A program made the position numbers and the translations under genes. The notes beneath the pieces were generated by a model that worked only from the letters and a program-made list of their open reading frames with translations, had not been told where the DNA came from and made no database searches. Of a stretch of 64,000 nucleotides of DNA, positions 54,272 to 61,709 are shown in pieces (position 1 is the first letter of the stretch; every line of letters starts with the position of its first letter). Source of the stretch: Paenibacillus sp. ACRRX (GTDB lineage: Bacteria > Bacillota > Bacilli > Paenibacillales > Paenibacillaceae); NCBI RefSeq assembly GCF_022346885.1, contig NZ_JAKRNK010000002.1, positions 744,001 to 808,000 of the forward strand, written 5' to 3'.

Positions 54272-54322
54272 GAAAGCTGTCCTAAGCCACGGCCAGACTT
54301 CCTGCTAAGCGTGGTCTGTATA

Positions 54323-54345
54323 ATGAAGGCAATCTATCAGGCGCT
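54323..54345 (+). repeat. 23-bp direct repeat, copy 2, downstream of hmp
   Basis: Exact copy of 54176-54198 in the gap after hmp, offset by 147 bases. It starts with ATG but has no extended frame. Confidence 0.85.
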
Positions 54346-54384
54346 TATGCATACGAAGTATGCTTGATTGTTCAAGCTGTGCAC

Positions 54385-54425
54385 AGCCGTCAATTCCACC
54401 AACAGGTGTGGATTGACGGCTTCTT
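54385..54425 (+). terminator. hairpin terminator after hmp
   Basis: GCCGTCAAT-T-CCAC pairs with GTGGATTGACGGC with one bulge, then TTCTTGT. Confidence 0.65.
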
Positions 54426-54563
54426 GTCGTTAATAGTTCCATGCAAGCTAGACCCTGTAAGGAATAAATGGTGTAATTAGCATCAATGCTATTTGATATC
54501 GACATCTGGCTATAATCCGCTATAATTAGACCATTGTCATTTTTCATGAAAGGGCGTCTCATC

Positions 54564-55112
54564 ATGTCTCAACAACCAGAATCAATTAACTTCCAGCTTG
54601 AACCGAAAAAGTGCAAAGAATCCAGAGTATTTCGGACTGGCCGTGTATTTCCAAATGATGTGAACAATCATAAGACATTGTTCGGCGGCAAATTAATGAG
54701 TTTGATCGATGAAGTAGCCTCTATCAGCGCTATGCGGCACAGCCGCTGCAACGTTGTGACAGCTTCCACGGATTCCGTTGATTTCCTGCGGCCGATCCAT
54801 CAAACGGACTCCGTATGCCTGGAGTCGTTTGTCACCCATACGGGAAGAACAAGTATCGAAGTATTCGTTAAGATTGTCGCTGAAAATTTATATACAGGCG
54901 AACGTGTCATCGCAGCCACTTCGTTCCTGACCTTTGTCTCCCGAGATGAGGATGGAAAGCCTTGTCCGGTAGCCCCTGTCGTTCCCGAGACAGAAGAAGA
55001 ATGCCTGCTGCACGAATCGGCAGCGGAACGCTCTGAGCTGCGCAAGATTCGCCGTCAATCGAGCAAGCGACTCGCCGAGCGTCTGACGACAGGAAAGTAT
55101 TGGGAGCAATAA
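54564..55112 (+). CDS. acyl-CoA thioesterase (hot-dog fold, YkhA-like)
   Basis: Hydrolyses acyl-CoA. FPNDVNNHKTLFGGKLMSLIDEVA is the hot-dog helix with the catalytic Asn/Asp region, and ASTDSVDFLRPIH is the following strand pair. About 182 residues; the C-terminal extension (LRKIRRQSSKRLAERL) is basic and helical. ATG at 54564 is chosen because AAAGGG lies 9 bases upstream; the frame from 54534 lacks a site. Not obviously linked to hmp. Confidence 0.88.
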   Translation: MSQQPESINFQLEPKKCKESRVFRTGRVFPNDVNNHKTLFGGKLMSLIDEVASISAMRHSRCNVVTASTDSVDFLRPIHQTDSVCLESFVTHTGRTSIEVFVKIVAENLYTGERVIAATSFLTFVSRDEDGKPCPVAPVVPETEEECLLHESAAERSELRKIRRQSSKRLAERLTTGKYWEQ

Positions 55113-55187
55113 TGATTAGCCGTCTGTTGTATAGCAGGAGCCGATCACATTTTTGAGACAGGAATCAAAACGCTTTGCAAAATTTAG

Positions 55188-55215
55188 TCAGCCGTCGAGA
55201 TCAATCGGCGGCTGG
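55188..55215 (+). terminator. hairpin after the thioesterase gene
   Basis: CAGCCG-T-CGA and TCG-G-CGGCTG arms, 75 bases past the stop. The T-tract is poor. Confidence 0.45.
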
Positions 55216-55520
55216 TTACTTACTCAGAGAACCTAACTCCTTTGCACTCAAATCTACTTGTTAATCATAGCGGCATTTTAGAAAACAGTTCCCGCCACAA
55301 GTCAATGTGCTGTGTTAAACCACTGTGCGTTTCAACATCGCTTAATTCGATGTATCCAATATAACATGGACTTTTTTCCTGTTGTCCTCACAATTTTTCA
55401 GGCCTTCTTGAAAATCGCCAAAATCTCTCATAAATTCTACTTGAAGATGGAATTACTTTCATTCTAAAGAACCATAGATATCTATCTGATTGAATGCTAT
55501 TCTATTTAAGGAAATATATT
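55216..55520. other. intergenic region before the secreted-protein cassette
   Basis: No gene seen. TTGAAT (55490) and TATATT (55515) could be a promoter for the cassette, but the spacer is long (19 bases). Confidence 0.4.
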
Positions 55521-55542
55521 ACACTTTGAGAGGAGTGCTCTT

Positions 55543-56305
55543 TTGAAGAAATTTTTTCTCATTCTTTGTCTTTGTTCCTAGTCGTCTGTTTGTTATTGAC
55601 CGCAACACCTGTTTCAGCGCAGAATACAACTGCAACTAGCAATGTTTTCTACTACGACTATACTGACCTCGACGGGAACGTGGTAGGAAAGCAAAAGAAA
55701 GAGGTTACTTTAGGAGCCCCTGTTCATGATTCTAATGGAACTATACACGTTACTGTAACAGAAGTTATTTCTTTTGAACTGAATGATGATTTTGACTTAA
55801 AGGATAAGCTAAATACTACTACACGCACTACAACATTTTCCCATGACAAACTCGGAAACAATTATATCGACAACGAATTAGTTACTCCCCTAGAAGTAAA
55901 TGATGACTTTTCTTCCCTCGACTCTGGCGGCCACTGGAAATACACCAATTATAATTGCGACTCACAAACTCAATGTTACTTGTACACTGGCTCTGGAGTA
56001 TCTTACAATCTGCAAGATGTACACAACGCGTACAAAGAAAAGTATTTAGTGAAAAACAGTACGAATAACCCTACAATTTCAGACTTTAAGCTTTATGCAA
56101 CACAAGCTGCTAACTCGGTTTCTATATATAACAATAGCGGAATAGCGTATGCACTAGCTATCGCAGGTACAACTGGAGCAATCCCATTCGTAATGCCATT
56201 GCAGCAATAATTGCTGGAGGAACTGCGATAGCACTTGCCTATCAAGGTTACAGCGCTTGGAAAGACCTTAACGATGCCATGAAAAATGCATACTCAATTT
56301 TGTAG
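55543..56305 (+). pseudogene. secreted protein gene with two apparent frameshifts (bacteriocin-like layout)
   Basis: GAGGAG stands 7 bases before TTG at 55543, which reads LKKFF and then stops. With one more T in the T6 run (about 55552-55557) the frame joins the long one (55566-56210) and gives a clean signal peptide (MKKFFSHSLSLFLVVCLLL, then TATPVSAQ). The middle (YYDYTDLDGNVVGKQKKEVT, SFELNDDFDLKDK) is soluble, with one Cys pair region (NCDSQTQCY). Near 56183 a second shift joins IAGTTGAIP to RNAIAAIIAGGTAIALAYQ and then GYSAWKDLNDAMKNAYSIL, ending at TAG 56305, 12 bases before a terminator. The intact product would be about 255 residues. Either decayed, phase-variable or sequencing error. 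Confidence 0.65.
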
Positions 56306-56316
56306 GTAAACAAGAA

Positions 56317-56349
56317 AAATCTGCACGAGTAAAATGCAGATTTTTTCTT
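56317..56349 (+). terminator. terminator after the secreted-protein gene
   Basis: AAATCTGCA/TGCAGATTT stem followed by TTTCTTT. Its position supports 56305 as the true gene end. Confidence 0.8.
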
Positions 56350-56379
56350 TAGTCCAATTATTCAGGAGGTTAAGCAGCT

Positions 56380-56586
56380 ATGAAATACAGGCGTCTATTC
56401 GTATATTTATGTGGACTTCTAGGCATTGCCATGAGTATCCGTGGTTTATTGCTTTCAATTTCTTTTGGAAAATCATACGTGATAGATGTTGTTGCTCTAG
56501 TCTTGTGGATATTATACCTTTACTCTTTTCGTTCTATTTTCAAACAGCAAATTGATAACGAAAAAAAAGGTAGTGCTAATACGTAG
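56380..56586 (+). CDS. small two-helix membrane protein, possible immunity partner
   Basis: 68 residues: a basic start (MKYRRLF), helix 1 (VYLCGLLGIAMSIRGLLLSI), helix 2 (VIDVVALVLWILYLYSF) and a charged tail. GGAGG is 10 bases before the ATG. It sits directly after a secreted-protein gene, as small immunity proteins do in bacteriocin loci. No family recognised; the function is inference from position only. Confidence 0.6.
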   Translation: MKYRRLFVYLCGLLGIAMSIRGLLLSISFGKSYVIDVVALVLWILYLYSFRSIFKQQIDNEKKGSANT

Positions 56587-56710
56587 ATTTAAGTATTGTG
56601 TGACGTGTTCAAAAAAACCTAGAATCTTTAAGTATCAGCAATAGAATTTATCCCTTCATCATAACGACGATCAACCATACTCCCGACCAACTAAAAATAT
56701 ATATTAGATG

Positions 56711-56740
56711 AAAGGCTCTGGAATTTAGTCCAGAGCCTTT
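56711..56740. terminator. perfect 12-bp hairpin after the small membrane protein gene
   Basis: AAAGGCTCTGGA and TCCAGAGCCTTT around ATTTAG. The A/T-ended arms could work on either strand. Confidence 0.75.
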
Positions 56741-56867
56741 ATTGCGCTATCATCAAGGCTTCGGCTTTAAATATGTGAAAAAAAGTTCATATTTAAAAAC
56801 AAGGCAGGAAAAAGCAACATGGAAATGGAAGTATACTTGTAGATTACATAGAAAAGGGGAAAACAAG

Positions 56868-57215
56868 ATGAGTATGACGATGAATGCGCGTCCATATGCG
56901 CAGGATCAGGTGAGTGGAGACTCTTATTTTGATGGAGGATTGCTGCAGTACATCGGGTTAACGATTCTAGGCATTATGGTGACGGTGTGTACGCTTGGCA
57001 TTTGTCTGCCATGGAGCTTTACAATGCTGTATCGTTGGAAAGTAGAGCATACGGTCATTGAGGGGCGACGTTTGGCGTTTACAGGAACCGCAGTCGGTCT
57101 GTTCGGCAATTGGATTAAGTGGTGGCTATTGTGTATTATCACGTTTGGTATATACAGTTTTTGGTTATTTATAGCACTGGAAAAATGGAAAGTAAAACAT
57201 ACCCTGTTTAAATAA
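56868..57215 (+). CDS. DUF898 (YjgN-like) membrane protein
   Basis: 115 residues. Two long hydrophobic segments (LLQYIGLTILGIMVTVCTLG, WWLLCIITFGIYSFWLFIA) around RWKVEHTVIEGRRLAFTG; the WKVxHT motif occurs twice, as in DUF898. ATG at 56868 follows AAGGGG at 8 bases; the frame from 56742 has no site. Function unknown. Confidence 0.75.
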   Translation: MSMTMNARPYAQDQVSGDSYFDGGLLQYIGLTILGIMVTVCTLGICLPWSFTMLYRWKVEHTVIEGRRLAFTGTAVGLFGNWIKWWLLCIITFGIYSFWLFIALEKWKVKHTLFK

Positions 57216-57241
57216 TATCCTTATATTGCATATTAAATACA

Positions 57242-57280
57242 CAAGAGACCGTCCTACAGGAACGGTCTCTTGGCTTTCTT
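57242..57280 (+). terminator. Rho-independent terminator after the DUF898 gene
   Basis: CAAGAGACCGT/ACGGTCTCTTG stem, then CTTTCTTT. Confidence 0.85.
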
Positions 57281-57399
57281 TATTAGTCACACCATTTGAC
57301 GCTTCCTTAATGCCTGATGCTCGACAGCACTCCTTGCAGCACACCGACATCATATGGAACAGGATACAACATCCGCTTCTTACACGCTCATCGTTATCA

Positions 57400-57906
57400 C
57401 TATACCCCTTGCCGAATAAGCCGATTTACTGTCTCGCGACGAACACCAATAAATTGGCCGATCTCTTCTTGCGTGAGCAGATCCGTCACCCGTTCTTCTT
57501 TGGCATAACTGTTCATCCACCTCTTCAGCAGCTCCAGTCGTTCCGCCGGCGATCCAATTGTCAGATGATCGATACGCTGCTGCATAAACCGCAGCTTCTC
57601 TTGCAGCAGCTTGGCGGCATCTAATGCTTTGTCTGTGCTTATAGCCAATTCCGCGTACCAATCCTTCGCGGAGATGCGCTCCACTTCCCCATGTGTCAAG
57701 GCTGTCGCTGTGCCATGAAAATCTTTAGGAGAAATCAGCGAATGGTGCGGCACGACCTCTCCCGGATATAAAATATTAAACAACACAATATTCCCATTCT
57801 CATGCAGACGTGTTACTTTATACAATCCACTAATGATACGGTATAAATAAGTGCCAGGATCCCCTTGATGGAACAGCACTTCCCCTTTGTGCAACGTCAT
57901 TTTCAT
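57400..57906 (-). CDS. short Crp/Fnr-family regulator without the C-terminal wing
   Basis: Cyclic-nucleotide-binding-like barrel (KGEVLFHQGDPGTYLYRIIS, VPHHSLI), a dimer helix (KLLQEKLRFMQQRIDHLTIG) and a Crp HTH (TQEEIGQFIGVRRETVNRLIR) that ends at QGV, without the usual beta-wing. No Cys cluster, so not an Fe-S Fnr. ATG at 57906 is preferred: GGAGGGG stands 6 bases upstream, unlike the GTG at 58014. It could act on the TGTGA-N6-TCACA dyad before hmp, 4.6 kb away. That link is inference. Confidence 0.8.
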   Translation of the reverse strand: MKMTLHKGEVLFHQGDPGTYLYRIISGLYKVTRLHENGNIVLFNILYPGEVVPHHSLISPKDFHGTATALTHGEVERISAKDWYAELAISTDKALDAAKLLQEKLRFMQQRIDHLTIGSPAERLELLKRWMNSYAKEERVTDLLTQEEIGQFIGVRRETVNRLIRQGV

Positions 57907-58038
57907 TATATGCCCCTCCATCTGACCATACTCATACACCGCCCTGTTACCTGCGTCTCTCTCGCCATGTACATGCTCCAAAATACATAACAGCGCTTGA
58001 TCAGCCTTGTCCACGTCTGTGGATCAGCCACACAGTGT

Positions 58039-58332
58039 CTAAGCTTCCTGATGTTCTATGTAAACGCCCTGCTCCAAGTAATGCTTGTAGATACGGAAAA
58101 AGACCCGCATCCCGAGCCAATATTGCTTATCGCTCTGAATTGGTGTCAACCAATAAATGGCCTGATTCATTGCCTCGTCATGCCCCTCGGCTTCCATGTT
58201 CCGGTACCGCTCCAGATCGATATCAAACATGCCCTGCACGACCTCATCAGGTCCTGCTCCTTCCGCACGAAATTCATAGGTAGCCTTGCTTCCTTCCTCT
58301 GCAATCCGCTCAAATTGTACATGGTTTATCAC
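58039..58332 (-). CDS. uncharacterised 97-residue protein in a Nudix operon
   Basis: The start is GTG at 58332, because GGAGG lies 6 bases upstream. The frame is open further up but has no site and overlaps the nucleotidyltransferase gene. Sequence VINHVQFERIAEEGSKATYE, then DEVVQGMFDIDLERYRNM and YWLGMRVFFRIYKHYLEQG. No signal peptide or helix. Family not recognised. It follows the nucleotidyltransferase gene by 50 bases and may be co-transcribed. Confidence 0.6.
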   Translation of the reverse strand: MINHVQFERIAEEGSKATYEFRAEGAGPDEVVQGMFDIDLERYRNMEAEGHDEAMNQAIYWLTPIQSDKQYWLGMRVFFRIYKHYLEQGVYIEHQEA

Positions 58333-58382
58333 TCGTATCCTCCGTTCTGCTATAATCCCCCGTTCATCCCTGATTATAGCTG

Positions 58383-58973
58383 CTACTTCATGCGCGCATG
58401 GGGCCATGTGACCAGCCACCCCTTATTGCGTACCCGCGCCTCATAATACGCACGATCCGTAAATTTGGGGCTTTGGCGAATGTTCATCTCCATTAAGTCT
58501 TGAAGGCCCTGCTCCCCCCACGGACATATGAAGGTCAGCGCCCCATCAGCCTCCATTCGTACATCTACAGCCGTCATCAACTCCGGCCAATGCATCATAG
58601 CGTCTGCCGTAGAAATAAATGGCTCGTCTCGTCTCAGCATATGCATGCGCGCTTGATTCTTAAACGACCACTTTCGATGCGGCAGCTTTGCTTGAAACGC
58701 TTGCTCATATTGTTTCTCAATCGATTCCTGTGTACATATCGAATCATAATAGACAACATCGACATCATTCAAAGGTGTGGGCTCTGCATAACGATGCAAT
58801 TTGTCCCATACCAAATTGCGTACGTAGCCCGCTCCGATACACCAATCTGGCAAGTTCATCTCCCGAACAGCCTGCAATTCTGACATTCTGATCTCATCCT
58901 CAGCAATCCAGGCCAGTATACGCTGCTCTGCCTCATTGAAGCTCCATCTACCGACTCCATCCGTACGGTTCAT
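58383..58973 (-). CDS. nucleotidyltransferase family protein (DUF925/NTP_transf_6)
   Basis: 196 residues. DWCIGAGYVRNLVWDKLH and DVDVVYYD (the paired acidic residues of the polymerase-beta-like fold) define the family; TAVDVRMEADG carries a third candidate acidic residue. Substrate unknown. ATG at 58973 overlaps the Nudix stop (TGATG), so translation is coupled. Confidence 0.85.
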   Translation of the reverse strand: MNRTDGVGRWSFNEAEQRILAWIAEDEIRMSELQAVREMNLPDWCIGAGYVRNLVWDKLHRYAEPTPLNDVDVVYYDSICTQESIEKQYEQAFQAKLPHRKWSFKNQARMHMLRRDEPFISTADAMMHWPELMTAVDVRMEADGALTFICPWGEQGLQDLMEMNIRQSPKFTDRAYYEARVRNKGWLVTWPHARMK

Positions 58974-59596
58974 CAATCAAACCACACCCCTAAGTCCGTG
59001 CTAACCGCCAAACGACACACACGATCTAACTGCTGCGCAGTGTTGCGTGATTCCGAGAGTTCAGGCCATTCTCCTATGCGGAAAAATGCCACCTCACTCG
59101 TCTCCATGCCTTGTGCAGCACTTCCTCCTGTAATTGTGCACTGGAAAAATAACTTGTACACATCATTCCAGCCAAGTGGGTGCTCATGCTTGTGCTTATC
59201 CAACACAGCGAGTAGTCTGACGGCTTCCACCTGGAACCCTGCCTCCTCGTACACTTCCTTCACAACGTTCTCTGCGGCAGACAATCCCCTGTCCGCCCAG
59301 CCTCCTGGAAGCGCCCAACGATTATCACTGTTCTCCCGCACAAGCAGCAGCTTGTCTTCATGCAAAATAACGGCTCTTACATCTACTTTGGGTGTCGCAT
59401 AGCCTTGCTCCCCTGACCACAATTGAACAAGCTGCTCCGCATCTGTATCCGTATGCGAAGCAGCTATAGCTGCGCTTATATGTCTAATCTGTTCAAATCG
59501 TTCCACATCAAACGGGTCCTTTGAATAGGCCAAGCCGTTCTGACTAATGGCCTGAAGCTGTCGTGCCCAGAGCAGCCATTGCTTGCTATCCGGCAT
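58973..59596 (-). CDS. Nudix hydrolase with N-terminal extension (YjhB-like)
   Basis: 207 residues. An N-terminal helical domain (LLWARQLQAISQNGLAYSKD) is followed by a Nudix domain with WALPGGWADRGLSAAENVVK and EVYEEAGF. The box has KE rather than RE, as in the ADP-ribose pyrophosphatase-like YjhB group. ATG at 59596 with AGGGGG 8 bases upstream. Leads a coupled pair with the nucleotidyltransferase. Likely hydrolyses a nucleoside diphosphate derivative. Confidence 0.88.
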   Translation of the reverse strand: MPDSKQWLLWARQLQAISQNGLAYSKDPFDVERFEQIRHISAAIAASHTDTDAEQLVQLWSGEQGYATPKVDVRAVILHEDKLLLVRENSDNRWALPGGWADRGLSAAENVVKEVYEEAGFQVEAVRLLAVLDKHKHEHPLGWNDVYKLFFQCTITGGSAAQGMETSEVAFFRIGEWPELSESRNTAQQLDRVCRLAVSTDLGVWFD

Positions 59597-59782
59597 CACA
59601 CATGCCCCCTATCCTACATTATCGTAATCGGATGTCATTGAACAGGATATAAAATATTCCTGTTTGCACGTACAGTAAAATCATACCCTTCCTCGCCTCA
59701 ATGCTCGAACGAACCTGCATCGATACTCCTTGCAGCCTACTTGGTCCTTTTACTTGACTGCTTGAATAGGGATTGTTTGGTA

Positions 59783-60025
59783 TTATCTCAGTGGACGCTT
59801 GTGCATCGCATACAATTCATCCTCAACAGCCGCAAAACGATCATTTAACATCTTACGGGCATCTTCCAATGCTTGATTGTAAACGTACGGACCTATCGTC
59901 TTCAGCATAAATTCCAATATGTCTGCCGATGCAAGCTCTCCAATTGTTTCTGATCGTTCAACCTCATAATAATGCTGAACTTCACTTACTAGCACTTCCC
60001 GTTGTTCCTTCGTTAATTTAATCAT
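59783..60025 (-). CDS. DUF2164 family protein
   Basis: 80 residues starting MIKLTKEQREVLVSEVQHYY; SADILEFMLKTIGPYVYNQAL follows. Helical, cytosolic, unknown role. ATG at 60025 is the family start; the upstream ATG at 60055 lacks a ribosome site. Divergent from a LexA-box gene. Confidence 0.8.
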   Translation of the reverse strand: MIKLTKEQREVLVSEVQHYYEVERSETIGELASADILEFMLKTIGPYVYNQALEDARKMLNDRFAAVEDELYAMHKRPLR

Positions 60026-60117
60026 CTGCTGCCCACACTCCTTTGTTATAGCCATTGATACATTTCGACAATGTCCTTCTCATTCCTGCCCTTTGGCACT
60101 CACTTCCGCTTGATAAT

Positions 60118-60131
60118 CGAATATTTGTTCG
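60118..60131 (+). promoter_or_regulatory. LexA (SOS) box 1 before the gene at 60201
   Basis: CGAATATTTGTTCG matches CGAAC-N4-GTTCG with one change. A TATAAT (60142-60147) lies between this and box 2. Confidence 0.8.
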
Positions 60132-60148
60132 TTATATTGAATATAATA

Positions 60149-60162
60149 AGAACACAAGTTCG
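60149..60162 (+). promoter_or_regulatory. LexA (SOS) box 2 before the gene at 60201
   Basis: AGAACACAAGTTCG, one change from CGAAC-N4-GTTCG. It begins 31 bases after box 1 and lies just past the -10 box. Confidence 0.75.
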
Positions 60163-60200
60163 TATATTAATTAATTATAACGATATGAAGGAGGAGTCAG

Positions 60201-60614
60201 ATGAGCTCCCGTCCAATGTCCCCTCGAGGGACGCTGCCCCACCACACCGACGATGCACTACTCGTAAAGCATTATGTGCTGCAGACGCTTGTCCTCGATG
60301 TTCTGGAGCGTGATATAGCCAGACTAGCTGCTTCCTCGCTGAAGATGGCTTATATTTACATAGAAAGTCTGCGCCAAGCTCAGGACGAGGCGACCGCAGA
60401 ACTCTATCGCATTCGTAAGCAATTCAGACAAAGAGGAATCAAAGTATACGATGAAGAGCGACAAACTCATGGTATACGCGTACATTACATGTGCAGAGGA
60501 TACGAGCATTCTTTCTATATGCTGCGCGGCCTGCTGCGCACCGAGGTCACTGGCCTAATGAAGCGTTACTTGCATATTCATTCTTCGACACAACCGGATA
60601 CGATCGCACCGTAA
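60201..60614 (+). CDS. SOS-controlled protein of unknown family (paralogue of the 62975 gene)
   Basis: 137 residues, helical, soluble. The C-terminal part (RQTHGIRVHYMCRGYEHSFY, LLRTEVTGLMKRYL) matches the same region of the protein at 62975-63457 (STMHLHYTYRNYEDSF, YMRMAISKRLARY). GGAGG is 6 bases before the ATG. Two LexA boxes precede it. No family recognised. DNA-damage-induced, probably an accessory factor for the Y-family polymerase. Confidence 0.7.
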   Translation: MSSRPMSPRGTLPHHTDDALLVKHYVLQTLVLDVLERDIARLAASSLKMAYIYIESLRQAQDEATAELYRIRKQFRQRGIKVYDEERQTHGIRVHYMCRGYEHSFYMLRGLLRTEVTGLMKRYLHIHSSTQPDTIAP

Positions 60615-60666
60615 TGGCATCAGGACAAGGCTAAGCCAGGACAGTTCATATTACAGAGCTCCTGTG

Positions 60667-60700
60667 AAAAGTAGTCGATCTCATCGAATCGACTACTTTT
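60667..60700. terminator. bidirectional terminator
   Basis: AAAAGTAGTCGAT and ATCGACTACTTTT arms, then TTAT on the plus strand. It serves the SOS gene and the convergent acetyltransferase gene. Confidence 0.9.
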
Positions 60701-60748
60701 TATTACGGGTTGTATCGAACGCCCTGAATAAACGAAACAAGAGACCAT

Positions 60749-61279
60749 TTACTGGCTTCTACTGCTGAAAAATTCTTTAGCATATTCCACAACACCATGT
60801 ACTCCTGAAAGACCACCCTCTGTAAGCTCAATGGCCATATAACATTCGTCAGGTACTTCAAATGGAGCTTTAATCTGATATTGACTAGCTTTTTGATAAC
60901 CAAACTTAGGATAATACTGTTCATGGCCCATAACAATAGAACCTTTATATCCGAGCCGGGAGGCGAGTTGATGACCTTCCATAATCAGGAGCTTCCCTAT
61001 GCTCTTCTTTTGCACGTCTGGCAGTACAGCAACAGGCGCAAGAGCAACCAGAATATGATCCCTAACTTTTATTTCTGTAAACAGAATATAACCAACGATT
61101 CTGTCTTCATCTACAGCTACAAGCGACAACGCTGGAATAAACATGTCGCTTTTTCTTAGTCTGTTTACTAAATGATGTTCATCATGATCTGAATAGTCAG
61201 CCTTTTCAAAAGCCTTCCTCACTACATAAAATACCTCGTCAATATCTTCGATGCTTTCTTGTCTTATTACTATACTCAT
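60749..61279 (-). CDS. GNAT-family N-acetyltransferase (YhbS-like)
   Basis: 176 residues. It has an acetyl-CoA site (LAPVAVLPDVQKKSIGKLLI) and a C-terminal block (VMGHEQYYPKFGYQKAS) typical of predicted acetyltransferases of this group. Substrate unknown. ATG at 61279 with AGGTGG upstream. Stands alone between the two LexA units. Confidence 0.87.
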   Translation of the reverse strand: MSIVIRQESIEDIDEVFYVVRKAFEKADYSDHDEHHLVNRLRKSDMFIPALSLVAVDEDRIVGYILFTEIKVRDHILVALAPVAVLPDVQKKSIGKLLIMEGHQLASRLGYKGSIVMGHEQYYPKFGYQKASQYQIKAPFEVPDECYMAIELTEGGLSGVHGVVEYAKEFFSSRSQ

Positions 61280-61572
61280 AGTTAACCACCTATTTTAGAA
61301 AAAGTGTTTTAATGAAAAATATAACATTTTTAAAATGCTTTACAAAGAAAAAGCAGCTATAGCACTAGACTATACCCACTTTTATGCGTAATAAGGCATC
61401 TATCAGGCATACCACCAAATAGACACCGCCTTTCCATTAGATGCTCAAATTATACTTTAAGGGCACCTATACGTCAAACAGTAATATATCAATATTTACA
61501 TAAATCCCCCTTATAATTTTAGTAAAAACAACGCTATTTGTATAAGTAATTCCAGAAAATTCACTTGCATAA
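61280..61572. other. intergenic region, nothing recognised
   Basis: AT-rich. It must carry the acetyltransferase promoter on the minus strand. No structured element seen before the LexA boxes. Confidence 0.5.
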
Positions 61573-61615
61573 CGAATGTATGTTCGGTATATAATAAAAC
61601 AAGAATATACGTTCC
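61573..61615 (+). promoter_or_regulatory. double LexA box flanking the polymerase promoter
   Basis: CGAATGTATGTTCG (61573-61586) and the weaker AGAATATACGTTCC (61602-61615) flank TATAAT (61590-61595). The arrangement copies that at 60118-60162. Confidence 0.8.
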
Positions 61616-61709
61616 CTTCGTGGATAAATTAAGTATTACTTGCCGCTCTGGCTTTACAATGTTCATAATTTAGGTTAGTACCACGGTCTTAATAATTGGA
61701 GGGCTTAAT

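Noticed and set aside
60703-60936. 77-codon minus-strand frame within the GNAT gene
   Set aside because: Out-of-frame shadow of the acetyltransferase C-terminus.
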